DNA of 64,000 nt from Geosiphon pyriformis (lineage: Eukaryota; Glomeromycota; Glomeromycetes; Archaeosporales; Geosiphonaceae). A program made the position numbers and the translations under genes. The first letter of the stretch is position 1. Each line of letters begins with the position of its first letter. The notes under the pieces were generated by a model that was not told the DNA's origin, did not search any database, and saw nothing but the letters and a program-made list of their open reading frames with translations. This document shows, in pieces, positions 45,831 to 58,800 of the stretch. The DNA lies in the NCBI GenBank assembly GCA_016748015.1, contig JAAOMT010000553.1:62001-126000 (forward strand), given 5' to 3'.

Positions 45831-47320
45831 ATGAACAGTAAGTCTAATAATAGTAAAAATAATAGTGTTTTAGTTGATATTGAAGATGACTTCTTTTTTG
45901 TTTTAGCAGTGAATATTTTTAAAGCTAAAAAAATGAATACTGGTCTGGTCTGTGGCTCTCCTATTGGTTTAATTAATTATAGCATAAATAAAAATAAAAA
46001 CTTTTTCCTTTCTTTCTTAATCTTTCTTTTGAAAAAAAATGAATTGATTTTAAAATAGTAAAGACTTAATTAGAAGTAGCTGTTAAAAAATTTTTGCTTT
46101 AGACATTAATTGAAAGAAGTTAGTAATAGCAAAAACTCTGGTAATTAGAAAATTTTTTTCAATAATCAATGATTTTAAAGGGCTATTATCTTTTCAAAAT
46201 TTGAAAAAATTATCTAATTAATGTTTACATCTAAAAAAAATATAAAGAAGACTGTATTATTGGCTGAAAATAAGAAAAATATCATAAATAATAATGTTAA
46301 AAAACAAAAAATGTGCTTAGATCAGACTGTGATAATTAAAGAAATTTTTATAAATACACCAAAAAAAATAATTATTGATACAATATCTGAGTTTGGACAA
46401 ATTAAGTTAATTTGATTGCAATTAGTTAGGCTGTGGCAGAAAACTATAGTGAAGTTTGCCAAATTGGAGCAAACAAATTAGTTGACAGAAAAATGGTTGT
46501 TTTTAATTAAAAAAAATTCAATATGTATAGTCAAGACTGTAAAAGATTGTAAGATTTGAATATTAAGGGATTGTGTTAGAATGCTTTTGTTTATTCTGTT
46601 AGTAAAAATAACAGTTTATAATTTTGGTATTTTTTTAAAAAAAAGAAAAATTTGTATTATCAATTGTTTACTTGAAACTGTCAATAAGGTTTACTATACT
46701 GTAATTGGCTTTAAATCAAAGAAAAAACTTGAATTTGTCTTTTATATAAAGCCAATTTTTGGTAGTATAAAACTTATTTGGGCTAGAATAAATTTGGTTT
46801 GGTGTAAAAAGTGTAGGAGATTTGGTCATTTTGCTTTAAAGTACAATACACTAAATGCATCTACTCCAAAGCTCTTGAAAATATTTAAAAGACCTATTTC
46901 AAATACAAATTGTTTTTAATTGGCCAAGTTATATGTAAAAAAAAGTGTTTTTATCTTCCATTTTATTGTCTTTGATAGCAAATTATAAGCACAAATAGTC
47001 TTATTTGCTTTTATTTTTAATGATGATGGCTTTGGTTCTGGTTTTAAGTTGTCTTCTTATGGTATTTTTTATAAAAAAAGAGGTTTTTTGGCTAATTAGA
47101 ACAATTTTTTAATTAATACCTATTTAGTTTCTTTGGAATACTTCTTAGAGCTTTTGGCTAATCAGATTTCTGGTATTATATAACAATTAAGCAATATAAT
47201 ACTAGTAACTTTAATGCTCAATTCTTAATTTTTGCTTTTAGTAGTTTTTGTGTTAGCATTGTTAAAGTTAGATACAGACATAGTTTTGAATGACTCTTAG
47301 TTATCTTTTGTTTTTTTTTC
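45831..47320 (+). pseudogene. ORF1 (gag-like) of LINE relic F
   Basis: Broken frame with recognisable segments VIIKEIFINTPKKIIIDTI (46338-46395), EFGQIKLI, and a zinc knuckle CKKCRRFGHFALKY near 46808-46850 in which the final Cys is Tyr. RRM-like alternation and a CCHC knuckle are typical of LINE ORF1 RNA-binding proteins. Stops and AT-shifted codons throughout; after 46920 little coding signal remains up to ORF2. Confidence 0.7.
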
Positions 47321-47559
47321 TTAGACAATGAAAAACAAGGTTTTGAATTTAGATTTAAGTAGTTTGAAGGTTTTTATTACTAAGATAGGTGGATTAAAAT
47401 CAAAATTAGTAGCTTTTAAAGTTTTTGTTGGCTTAATTTTGAAGAAGTTAGATTAGTTATATGCAAATTCAGATTTTTTGGTATATTTTTTATCTTAATA
47501 GATAAGTTTATCTGAAAATTAGCTACATGTAATATTAAGAGTATGAAAATTTGGTAAAA

Positions 47560-48558
47560 CAAAAGAACATTGTTTATTGGTATTTGAAATCTAAAAATAT
47601 GATTTTTATTTATATTAAGATTAAGTTGAGGTTTAATATTAGGTTATAGATTGAAAATAAGTTTAATAGTATTTGAATTTTTATATTAAGTATTTAAAAA
47701 AGTTTTTTTGGTGCTAAAATAACTGTTGTTATAAACTATTCTTTGATTTGACATGTGTCAAAGGTTAAAAAAGTTTCTAACAAAGTCATTTTAGTTTGGT
47801 TGTTGTTTAAAGACAAATTTTCAGTTATAGTTCTAAGTTTATATGCTAATGTATCAACCAGAATGTGATTTAATTAGGCTTTTAATGTTAATTTAGTTAT
47901 TTTTAATGTAATCAATTCTAGCTTCTTTGTAATTCTGGATGGTAATTTCAATAAGAATGGTTCTAAAAAGTGTACAAGTTTTAAGAAATGTTCAAATATA
48001 AGTTTAATTAACTTATTAAATGGATATTTTTTGGTTAAGTTAACTACTTAAAACAATTTCAGATAAGTAAAAAAGATTATTGACTATATTTTTATAAGTA
48101 AAAGTCTGTTTTCAGCAATTATTGAATATAAGATTAGATCTGTATTTGAGTTCTTTAATACTGATCATAAGACAATTATAGTTTTAGTTAGATTAAAAAG
48201 TCTATTAAATGTTTATTTAAACAATGTTTATAAGTAAGCTAATAAAGATTAGTAAAAGTTTTAAATTAAGGATACAAATAAGGTTAAATAGATGCATTTT
48301 AAAGATTGTTCTTCTGTTAAATTGTTGACAGCACTAAGTAATTTTGTAAATACAAAGAATAAAAAAAATCTGTATAAAATATGAAAAATGTTAAAAAATG
48401 TTGTAATTAACTTGACTGATAAGGTGTTTATTAAACATTGGTTCTATAATTTTGATTGTTCAAAAAACAAACAATCTTTGAAGTTTTTCAAACTAAAATT
48501 ATTAATTGGTAAGATAGTAAAAAATTTGAATTCAAGTAGAGTGTCTGATTTTAAATAG
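47560..48558 (+). pseudogene. ORF2 endonuclease part of LINE relic F
   Basis: Aligned by eye with 43059-42150 of LINE H: LDGNFNKNGSKK (GGDFNEDGSHK in H), KKIIDYIFISKSL, FNTDHKTIIVLV. Two stops coincide in position with stops in LINE H (after LTT and after VK), TAA and TAG against TGA and TAG. Ends at the solo LTR. Confidence 0.8.
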
Positions 48559-49400
48559 TATTACTCATAAAATATAGAAATTATATATTAGTACATAAAT
48601 TAGCCAATTAGAATAGATATAGTAAAAGTAAAATTCCAGAATTTCTTTTAGAGAAATTGCAGGATTTTAGAATTACAGAATTTCTATATGAAGAATTACA
48701 AAATTTTAAGAATTTCTGAATTCTTGGCTAGAAAATTGAAGAATTTAAGGAATCTTGTATAATAAAATTTATGTATATATAGTAAGAGTATTAAAAGCAA
48801 AAAAAGCAATTCTAGAAAAATTCAATAGAGTTTTATTAATTTAGAACAATACCCTTTCTTCAAAAGATAGTTTTTTATGACTTAAAGTAAAATCGTTCCC
48901 ATATTAATAAAATTATTCATTATTCTCAAATCCATATTATTATCCACTACTTAACCTGCTGACACAATAGCTCTTGATCACAGCTATTAACAAGACACTT
49001 ATTTCTTATTTTATTTTATTTTATTTTTTTATTTTTTTATTTTTTTTTATTTTTTTTTATTTTATTTTCTTTTGTTGTTCACTAAATTGATTAAAAAGAT
49101 TAAGCACTGAGTTATTGATGTCAAAAATTGTCTGATAAAAAACCTTTGCAAAAAAGTAAATACTTAAAATTAAGGATTATTTACCAGAGAATTGTTGGCC
49201 ACCAAGCCAAGAAAAAAATTGATAAAATTATGATTTCAGAAGGCTACTAAAACAAGTATTGAATCTCTGTCCATTATACAAAGAACTTAACCAAAATCTT
49301 TAGATCACAAAAACCTTCAGATACCAACACCATTATATCAATTAAGTACCAAGTTATAGGTTTGTTATTTGTTTCAGACTCCAAATAATTATCTGTAACA
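48559..49400 (+). repeat. Solo LTR, family 2, inside LINE relic F
   Basis: 842 bp, inverted relative to the LTRs of A, D and E. Contains short degenerate repeats of a GAATTTCT-like unit (48635-48760) and a (TTTTA)n stretch (49005-49075). Flanking 4 bp ATAG and ATGG, one transition apart; LINE coding resumes directly at ATGG. Confidence 0.9.
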
Positions 49401-49708
49401 ATGGCTTGTTAAAGTCTGGTTAATCATTAATAATACTAAGACTTTTAAAGTTATTGTTATGTTCCATAATAGTATAGAACCAATAAAAATTATTGAATAT
49501 TTGTCAAAAATTAAGAAGAGATATTAAAAATCAAAATACTATAAATTAGAAGTAGTCAAAGATGCATTTATCAAAAATGTGATTAAAAAGCAAATAGAAA
49601 ATTTTAGTTTGGATAAAAAAAACATGATAAAAAGTGTTTTAAAATAATTTTTTTGCAAGATTGTTCTGAATCATTTAGTAGTTAAAGAAAAGTTGATTTT
49701 GGAACTAG
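49401..49708 (+). pseudogene. ORF2 middle part of LINE relic F
   Basis: Between the solo LTR and element E. Encodes the pre-RT region; LNHLVVKEKLILEL near 49670-49705 corresponds to LDHLVVEDELILEPV in LINE H, and the next residues of that segment (KVKSKVNNI) appear after element E at 55808. Confidence 0.8.
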
Positions 49709-50486
49709 TATTATAGATAATTATTTAGAGTATTAGAACAAATAACAAACTTGTAACTTAGTGCTTAATAGCTGAAAATATTGGTAATTTTTGAAGGTTT
49801 TAGAATCTGAAAATTTTGGTTAAGTTTTTTATATAATAAACAGAGATTTAATTAATGGTTTTTTCTGTGAATTTTTTTTTAGCATAATAGCCAGTTTATT
49901 TTGGCAGTTATGCTCTTCTAATAAATTATTCTTAAATTTCTACTCTTGTTCCTAAGTTTTTTATTAAACTATTTTTGACATCAAATACTCAATGCTTAAT
50001 TTTTTTAATTAATTAGTAAACAACAAAAAAATAAAACAAAAAAAAACAAAAAATTAGCATCCTATTAATAATCATAATTAAAAGCTATTGGTTTAGTATA
50101 ATTAAGTATTAAATTTTATTAATATAGAGTATTAATAGTATAGAATAGATTAATATTTCTTTAATCAAATAATGATAATATAAATTTGAATGATAATAGA
50201 TGTTTTATTGATATAAGTATAATTTTATTTTAAGTTATAAAAAACTATTTTTTGAAAAAAGAAGTATTGTTGTTTTGAGTTAATTTAAATTTTATTAAAT
50301 ACTTTTTCTGCTTTTAACATTTTCACTATATATTCATAATTTATGTTATATAAGATTCTTTAAATTTTTTAATTCCTTTAAAAAAAATCTTGGAATTCTG
50401 GAATTCTGGAATTTTTCTTTTTATTATGTTTATTTTTGATTGGTTATTTTACCTATTATTATAATTTCTAATTTTTATAAGTAATA
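49709..50486 (-). repeat. 3' LTR of element E (family 2)
   Basis: 778 bp; decayed ends TATTATA and AAGTAATA. Has three GGAATTCT-like units in a row near 50390-50412. Confidence 0.85.
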
Positions 50487-50499
50487 TTATTCTTTCTTT

Positions 50500-50900
50500 T
50501 TAATATTAAGCTCTATTGAAATCTCTTAAATTTCTTAAATCTATATTGATATATAAGTAAGATTCTAATCTGATGGCAGTTTTTCTGGAATATCTAAAAT
50601 TAAATTTTGTATTAGTATTATATACATGTTTTGACATAATATCTTTATTATTATTACTGAACCATTTAAGTTTCTGCTTCTTTAAAAGATTTGAGAGCAT
50701 GATATATTGTTTAAGATTGTAATTGGAGTTTAAATTATTATTATTATTATTGTCATAGTGAATAGTATTAGAAATGGTGTTGTTATTATTATTACAGTCT
50801 AAATTGTAATTGAATTTTAATTTTGATTCCAAAACATACTTATTGATTGGTTTTTTTTCTTCAAAAAATGAATAGATCATGTATAATAACAAATTTTAAA
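50500..50900 (-). pseudogene. dUTPase start fused to the ORF3 end (deletion junction) in element E
   Basis: An open frame of 128 codons (50892-50506): acidic linker, Asn-rich stretch, motif 1 KFNFRYS, then INIDL, after which it changes to DFNRA and a stop. The ending equals the NLNRA end of ORF3 in element D. The deletion thus runs from dUTPase before motif 2 to the last codons of ORF3. No enzyme can result. Confidence 0.75.
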
Positions 50901-52802
50901 TAAGATCATAATTATCACAATATTCAAAGTTACTGAAAATTAGGCAATATTTACAAAGTCTAATATTTAAATGTTCTAAACACTGCTCTTGTTTTTTTTA
51001 AGTAGGTGCTAGATTTTAATAATAAAGTGGTTTTTTCTTTAGTCTTAATGAATATAAAACATGCCAACTATTATTTGTTTCTTTTGAAAAGATAATAGTT
51101 TAAGATTTGTTCTCTTTTTTTTTTCTTGTTATTCCAGAATAGAATTGATAATAGCTTATTGTGGTTGTTATTAATTTATAAAACTTGATAAACTTCTCAG
51201 ATAGGTTTGTTTATTTTTTTAAATTCGATTAGTAATGGTGTTTGAATTGGTTTAAAGTGTTTGCAAGTAGCTGGTACTCAAGTATGCTGATTATTTTGAC
51301 TGAGCTGTAGCTTTTGTATGGTCCAGTTAAGTACAGGATTGGTTTTAAACAGCCAGTTATTACCAATAAGAGCTTAATATTGTGTGGCTTCTATGACTAG
51401 AACTTTGATTAATACAATGATATCATTGACTTCAAAAAAAAGGCATCAATTTTGCCAATAGAAGTCTTTATTGTTTCATTGGCTATAATGATTTTAGTGT
51501 TGGCAGTTTGATTAACTTAGTGACTTAATTGGTCTATAAGTTGTTGTGTGATAATATTGTCTGCTAAACTACTATCAAGAATTAGTTTAATAGAATGGCC
51601 ATTAACTTTGGCATTAATATACATAGCAGTAATTGGTTTAGTGTTAAGAACAGCTTTACTAAAAAGAAACATTGTTAAGAATCTTTCTAATTTGAAAGAG
51701 AAGATGACTGTAAGTAACTTGTTTTCAATAATTGTTATTGGTAGAATATTATTGGAAAGTTGTTGTTTTGGCTGTTTTAAATTGTTAGATTGAATGTTTT
51801 CTAAGGTAATTAAGAGACTTAAATAGTTCTAAAAATTTGGGTTTTGGGTGTACTCACTTTTCAAATTTCTTGGACATAATTTTGATATCTAATTTTAAGA
51901 ACTGAAAATTGGTTGGTGCATAACCATTGCCAATCTTCAGTTTTGTTGTACATGAATAATTCTTGGTCTTTGGCTTTCAATTAGTATTAACACAGTATTT
52001 TATAGTGGTGCTTGAATTTATTGGGGTTGATAAATGATTTGTGGTTGTGGCTAATATATTATTAATGCTAAAGTCTAATATACTGGAAGTAGATATATTG
52101 GTTGTTATATCATTAGAGTGTAATGAGATTGATATTAATATTGTTCCTAATTCAAGATATAATTTGGAATTTGAGATCTACAATTGGGTTTTAATATTAA
52201 CTTCCCAATTATTAGTTGTTAAATCTAAAATAACAATCTGCTTTTAGATAGCTTTGTTTATTACAATAATAGCAATTACACATTTGTTGTTGTCATAATT
52301 GATTGGCTGATAATAATAACAGATGTAATTAATTTTGGAAATAATTAAAGTTTTCTGAATTATTACAACATTGAGAAGATTAATAAATTGCTTAATTATT
52401 AGCTAAGTATTTCTTGATTTTCTGATTGATAGTTTTGCTAAATTGCTTCAATTTGATATCTAATTCAGATGATCTATTCATCACTAAATTTATGGCTTAA
52501 ACATAATTGGCTTTAAAATTTGCTAATTTAAAATTTCTGGTGTGAGTGACTGCATTTTAGAAAGTATTTGAGTACATTAGACATACTTGTTGTAGTAAAC
52601 CACTACATAATTCACAAATAAACTGGTTTAAAATCTGTGTTGCTATAAAATAGTTAGCTTTAATTGCCTAGATTTGGTGCATATTCTTGTAAAAGCATTT
52701 CAAATAAGTGATAACTGCTTCAATATCATTTTGTTTAATTGTGGTGAAACTAGTTAATAAGCAATTGATGATATTATTATTGCTGAAATATTGTAGAAAT
52801 GT
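50901..52802 (-). pseudogene. Cys-rich region, protease and gag C-terminus of element E
   Basis: Right to left: capsid end (52802-52380), Gln/Asn-rich gag tail with a degraded zinc knuckle near 52240-52290, protease with ILDSSLADNIIT near 51550-51590 (DSG changed to DSS), Lys-rich linker, and the Cys cluster LCKYC and YCDN near 50905-50960. Many stops. Same order as in A, C and D. Confidence 0.65.
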
Positions 52803-53776
52803 TGTTACTAGAGGTTTTTGGTCTCTTTTCTGGAATATTATTAATGTCTGTTTGTTGTGAATTCACGTTTCTAGAAGTAATTGAACCTCCAATAACTGAA
52901 TTTATTTTCAAATTATCTCCTATAATTTGAACTGCTAGGCTTATAAGTGGAATGGTCAATTCCATACCAATTACTTTGTGTAATTACATTGTAGTAAATG
53001 TCAACTCTTTCCCAAAAATTGCTCATCTGGAAGCTCATTAAAAATATGTAGTTACTTTGCTGTAAAAGTCAACTCTTCTACAAGAATCTTGTTTATAGGC
53101 TACTTTAATAATTATAATAAGAAAAAAAAGAAAAATAAAAGAAATGTAAAAGAAATAGAATTGTATTAAGAAAAAACGTTTTCTATTCAGACCTGAAGTC
53201 ATTAACAAATTACTGAAATTAGTAGCTAATCAATTCCAAAATATTAGTTGTGTTGAGAGAATTTCAAGTGTAATAATTTTAAAGGATTTGGTTTTCGAAT
53301 ATTTAATTTTTATTTGAGATGTGTAAAAGATGATTTGTTCTAATTAAGATATTCAAAGTAAAATACTATGGTAAAATACTATAAGAAAATACATTTTCTT
53401 AAAAAGAAAAGCTTTTTTTTTATACAACATGTTGTAGTACTAGTCTTTAAACTTGCACTTTTCTTTTTGCTCTAATTTTAGTAAACTAAAAATACATTTT
53501 GGTGAACTACAAGTTATTTATACAAACTATTGATTATTTTGGCCAATTTTTCATCAATTTTGGCGAATTTTGACTATTTTAAATGGTTCAGGGTATTGTG
53601 TAATTTGATCATCTTAATTTCTATGGTACAAATCGAATTATTAATTGAGTAATAATATTTGATAATTTGATTAAATAATAAATAATAATTGAAATGATAA
53701 TAGTATATGCTAATTAATAATAAGAATTATGAAAATAATTTCATGCTAATTAATAGCTAAAATTCTACTGATAACA
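52803..53776 (-). repeat. Solo LTR, family 1, inside element E gag
   Basis: 974 bp from TGTTACT to GATAACA; flanked on both sides by ATGT, an exact 4-bp target duplication. TATA on the minus strand near 53420. Confidence 0.92.
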
Positions 53777-54926
53777 ATGTGGTTTTAAATATGTCTAAAT
53801 CTTAAGATTTGTTTACAAGATTTTAATACCACAAGTTAATGGTGTTTTGAAGAAAGTATAAGATAGTTTAAAGTACTCTGGTATTATTTTATTCATTAAC
53901 TGTGATGGCTTTTTCCATATTGTTTAGTCATACTTAAGTATTGTTCTCTTTATTGGTAAATTTTTCTAATTTGGCAATAAGTGTATATGTTATTGATACA
54001 ATTAATAATTGTTGTTAGAGTTGTTGCTAAGTGGCAATTAATGCTATTAGTAATTGATTAATTAGAACAACAAAAGGTAAGTTTTATTGAATAATAAGAA
54101 TGAAGTTTGAATTGTTCAAGTTTTATTAGATTTGAACAATTAGAATTTGTATTTTCAGGTTATCTAAAATCAAATTTTGATTATTATTTCTTTAATTGTT
54201 ATTTTTCTTTTCTTCTGAATTGATGTTTTTTCAATAACTGGTAGATTCGAAATTTAGTTAAAGTAACAGTAATCAAAGTCTTGATAGTGTTATTGGTCAC
54301 AATTTAAATTTTTTAAAGAAATTGCTATAGATTCCTAATAGTTTGGCTTTCTTTTAATTATTTTAGAATAGAACTCTGGATAATAGTGTTTTTGCAGTTG
54401 ATAATAATATGGATTCAGATAGTATGTGAATAGTATTTTTTAATATATAATGATATAATAAGTGAATGGATAAAATAACTCTTGGTTTCTTTCAAGTAGG
54501 CAGTTGTATTTTTCTTGATATCTCTACTAGAGTTTATAATTTTTTTTTGTCTACAAAAATAATAAAAAATTTCTGTTGGGGTAATTCTTAATTTTTTAAT
54601 TTATCTCTGTGATTAATAAAGCAAACAAATAGTTTTGTAAAAACATAATGCTTTAAAGTAATTTACTATAGAAATTTTTAAGAGCAGTTTTTAGATCTCT
54701 TTGATTTTTCAAGCAGAATTTAATTTTTTTGTTGATATAAAAATTGAAAGCTGATTTTGCTAACCAATAATTACTTGTTAGTTCAAGATGAGTTTAGTAA
54801 TGTTAAAATAAAAATTTTGTAAATTTTAAATGATTTTTTCTTATAATTTTTTGATTTGTTACTTTTACAGATAGTTGATATTAATGCTAGTTTTTTGTTG
54901 AATTATATTTCACAAGAAGCACCAAA
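53777..54926 (-). pseudogene. Gag N-terminal part and leader of element E
   Basis: Continues gag right of the solo LTR: capsid start, Gln-rich part (54000-54130) and N-terminal region, then a leader with primer site next to the 5' LTR (minus strand TTTGGTGCTTCT, 54915-54926). The stretch near 54720-54830 is the uninterrupted version of the site where element B entered element A. Confidence 0.65.
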
Positions 54927-55803
54927 TATTACAAGTAATTATTTGGAGTGTTGAAACAAATAACAAACCCATAACTTGGTGCTTAATAGCTAGAAATATT
55001 GGTAATTCTAAAGATTTTGAAGTTTAAAGATTTTGGTTAAGTCTTTTATATAATAAACAGAGATTTAATTGATGATTTCTTCTGTAAATTTTTTTCTTCA
55101 ATGTGGTGACTAGTTTATTCTGACAGTTGTGCTTTTTTGTTAAGCTATTTTTAAATTTTTATTCTTGTTCCTAAGTCTTTTATCAGACTATTCTTAATGT
55201 CAAATATTTAATGCTTAATTTTTTTAATTAATTAATAAACAACAAAGAAATAAAACAAAAGAAAAGAAAATAAAATAAAATAAGAAAATAAGAAATTAGT
55301 ATTTTATTAATAGTCATAATCAAAAACTATTGGTTCAGTATGATTAAGTATTAAATTTTATTAACATTTCATGTTAATAGTGTGGAATAGATTAATATTT
55401 TTTTAATCAAGTAATAATAACATAAATTTGGATAATAATAGATGTTTTATTACTATAAGTATAATTCCATTTTAAGTTATAGAAAACTATCTTTTAAAAA
55501 GAAGAATATTGTTGTTTTAAATTAATCTGAACTCTATTGAATACTTTTTCTGTTTTAATACTCTTATTATATATTTATATTTATGTTATATGAGATTTCT
55601 TGAAATCTTTCAATTTTTTTAAAAAGAATTCTGAGATTTTGGAATTTTGAAATCTTGCAATTCTTTAAAAGGAATCTTAAAATTCTGAAATTCTGAAATT
55701 CTGCAATTTTTCAAGAGGAATTTTAGAATTTCTTTTTTTATTATATTTATTTCTAATTGGCTATTTTATTTATTATTATAATTCCTAATTTTTATGAGTA
55801 ATA
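54927..55803 (-). repeat. 5' LTR of element E (family 2)
   Basis: 877 bp, about 100 bp longer than the 3' LTR, mainly because of more degenerate GAATTCTGA-like units at 55620-55735. Followed by TTAG (target duplication) and LINE relic F. Confidence 0.88.
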
Positions 55804-58800
55804 TTAGATAAAGTAAAGTCTAAGGTAAATAATATTATAGTAGAATAAACAAGAAAGCAGAAAATCTCTTTGGCTAATTTGTGGGCTTATTAATATGTTC
55901 TTTTGGGACATGTAAGAGATAATGCTTTTTCTGGCATAATAAACAACATTAGTTTAAGAAAATTGATTTTGATAGTTAATGAGTTATTTGATAAAAAAGC
56001 CACTGGTCTTTTCAGTATATTGAATAAGCTGTAAAAATACTATGATAATAAAATAATAAGATGCTTTTTGAATCTACTGAATTTTTGTCTTAGGCTTGGT
56101 AATATTTCAGAGACTTGGTAATATTCCAAATCCTTAAAAGAAGACATAGATTTCAATAATTTTCAAGTTTTATAAATAAGATAATATTTTGACTAACACA
56201 AAGTCTATGATATTAATTAAAACTACAAGAAAGATTTTGTTTAAGATTCTATTGAATTGAATCTTGTTTGTTTGTAGCAAGCTTAACATTTTGCATGGTA
56301 ATAATTTTTCAGTTTTGAAGAGTATTTTAATTCAGTCTTCTATGTTTGTTATTGATTTAATAATAGAAAATACTCTAAAAAAAAGTCAAAAAATCTGGTT
56401 GGTTTTACAAAATATGCACAAAGTCTATGATTCAGTTGGGTAATATCATTTGAGATCTAGTTTGAAACATATCAAAATATGTGACAGATTTATCAAGTTT
56501 TTTGGAAATATTCATAAAAACAAAGTTAATAAAGTAATGACTAATTTTGACCTTTTAAATAACCATATAATTTATGATAAACTAAATTAGGATGAAGTTT
56601 TTTTACCACTTCTTTGGAAAATTTTTTATGATTTTTTGTTGTGTAAAATTAAAAAATATGAATATTTGTGTAAATATAGTATTAACTTTAATTTTGTGAC
56701 AAAAACAGACAGAGTGAAGATTAATAAAAGTATTTCCTTATTTTTTGCAGCTGGTGTTTTTGTTAATGACACAATATGAATAAAAAATGGTCAGATATTG
56801 ACACAATATATTTTAAATATTACAAGTAAATTCTTCTGAATTAATAATATTTCTATCAATAATGACAAAACAGTGACTATTCTCATTAATCAGAGAGTAA
56901 CAAAAACTTTTTTGTGTATTAGTAATTAACTAATTTTTATAGTCAAATTTGGTGAATTTTATAAATATCTAGGTATTTTTTTATCAACAGAAGACTTATT
57001 CAAGCCAAGTTTTACTAAAACATACTCAAATGTCAAGTTTTTTTTAAATATGGTTCTTAAAAAAGTATTGTCAAATAAGCAGTTTTTTTATTTAGTTTTA
57101 GCAGTTTTGCAGTCTATAATTAGTTACTAAACACAATTCAGTTTTGTATCTAAGAGCATATGTCATAAATAGAATATTATAATAAGAAAAAAACTTAGAT
57201 TTAAAGCCAATTTGTCAAAAAATTTTCTTAATAAAGCTTTATACTACTTGTTTCTATATAGTTTAAAATCTTTTAAGCAAGTGCAAGTAAAAGTTCAGAT
57301 AGCTTTAGTGGTTAGATTCTTTAATACTGCTGGAATTTTTGGCCAATTGTTTAAGCATTATGTTTTGGATTTGCAAGTTTTGGGGTGAACATCTTTGAAT
57401 TTTTTACAATACTTAGTCAAGTTAAAAATCAATCTAATAAACAATTTTTTAGTAAAAGTTATCAGAATTTTTTTGGACACTAAAATCTCTTTGGCCAATA
57501 ATCTGCTTAATGTATTTCATAAGTCTGGCCATTTTTTAATGTTCAAAATATTGGAAAATGCCTATTATTTTGATGTGATGCATTTTTTAAAATATTTTAG
57601 TTTTGTCTTTAAAGACTGTTTAATAAACAAGCATGATTTGGTTATAAATTGAAAAACTTTTCAATATTAAAAAGATTAAGCCTAAGAGATTTGATGCTAT
57701 TATGGTTTAAAAAAATATTAGTATATATAAGCAATCTTCTTGTTAAGTTTAATGAGACTGCTGTTAATTTAGTTTGTTCAAATTTTTTTAACTTAACTAA
57801 ATTCTTAGATGTTTGTAAATATTTGTATAAATTGTGGTCTGGATTAATTAACATTTATATTAATGGTTTATTGAGAGATCTAAATACAACAAAAATAGCT
57901 AGTGGAATAACAGCTTATTTTTCTAATATTAAAATGGGTATAGATATAAAGATGCATGGAATTTTATCTTCAACATTGTTAGAACTACAGACAATTATCT
58001 TGATCTTAAAGTATGCTCTCTTATCTTATTTGGTAGTTTTGTATATAAATAACTAAGTAACTATAAATATGTGTATATTAGAACTTAAGCTTTGTCAATC
58101 TGATTTTCAAAACAAATATTAAATAAAAAAATATTATATAATTAATTTGATTAGATTAAAGAACATTTCTGTAAAGTGAATAAAAATAAAAAACTATTTT
58201 AAAGATTTAAGCAATAATTGAGCAGATGTTTTTGCTTGTGCTGCTGTATAGTCATGTTTGACTCTTTTTATTAAAATTCATAAGAAGATTTTAATAACAA
58301 ATAGTCAAGTAGTTTTAGAAAATACTTGTTATTTTGTTTGTAATATTTATTAAATTGTTTGTTGTGTTCAATGAAAAGTGAGTCCTAATGTGGAGGTTTT
58401 AAATGATTTGCTTGTCCAGTGTATTGATTAAAAATGTATTGTTTTAGTTTGGCATCTAGACTCTCACATGTTGGCTGAATTTACAAGTAAAAAGTCAATT
58501 GCTTTGTACACATATTTGATAAAAGCTGTTCACAAGAGATTACTGGTTGCTGTTTGTAAAAAACTTTATAATAAAAATTACCTAAACATTTTGTGCTTAA
58601 TGTATGATAATATCAAGTTGTCTAATTATGCTTTTACTTGTTTTAAAAATGTTTTTATGTACTCTAATATTCTTTTTGGTTATATTAAACTGTGGAAATC
58701 TTTAGTAGAAGATTGGTTTGTATAATTATCTTTGATATTGAACACTCTTTTTTCAGAAGCTTCAGATGTTAATATTTATGCAGTCTTGTATAAAAGTTTT

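Larger units (their letters stand above)
49709..55803 (-). mobile_element. Element E: internally deleted Ty3/Gypsy element (family 2) with both LTRs
   Basis: LTRs 49709-50486 (3') and 54927-55803 (5'), flanked by CTAG and TTAG, a 4-bp target duplication with one C/T difference, within LINE relic F. Between them only gag, protease, Cys-rich region and the start of dUTPase remain; RT, RNase H, integrase and most of ORF3 are deleted. A family 1 solo LTR (52803-53776) lies in gag. Without pol it would have depended on other copies. Confidence 0.9.

Noticed and set aside
57642-57854. Minus-strand frame at 57642-57854
   Set aside because: It is opposite to the RNase H part of LINE relic F, which explains the open frame.
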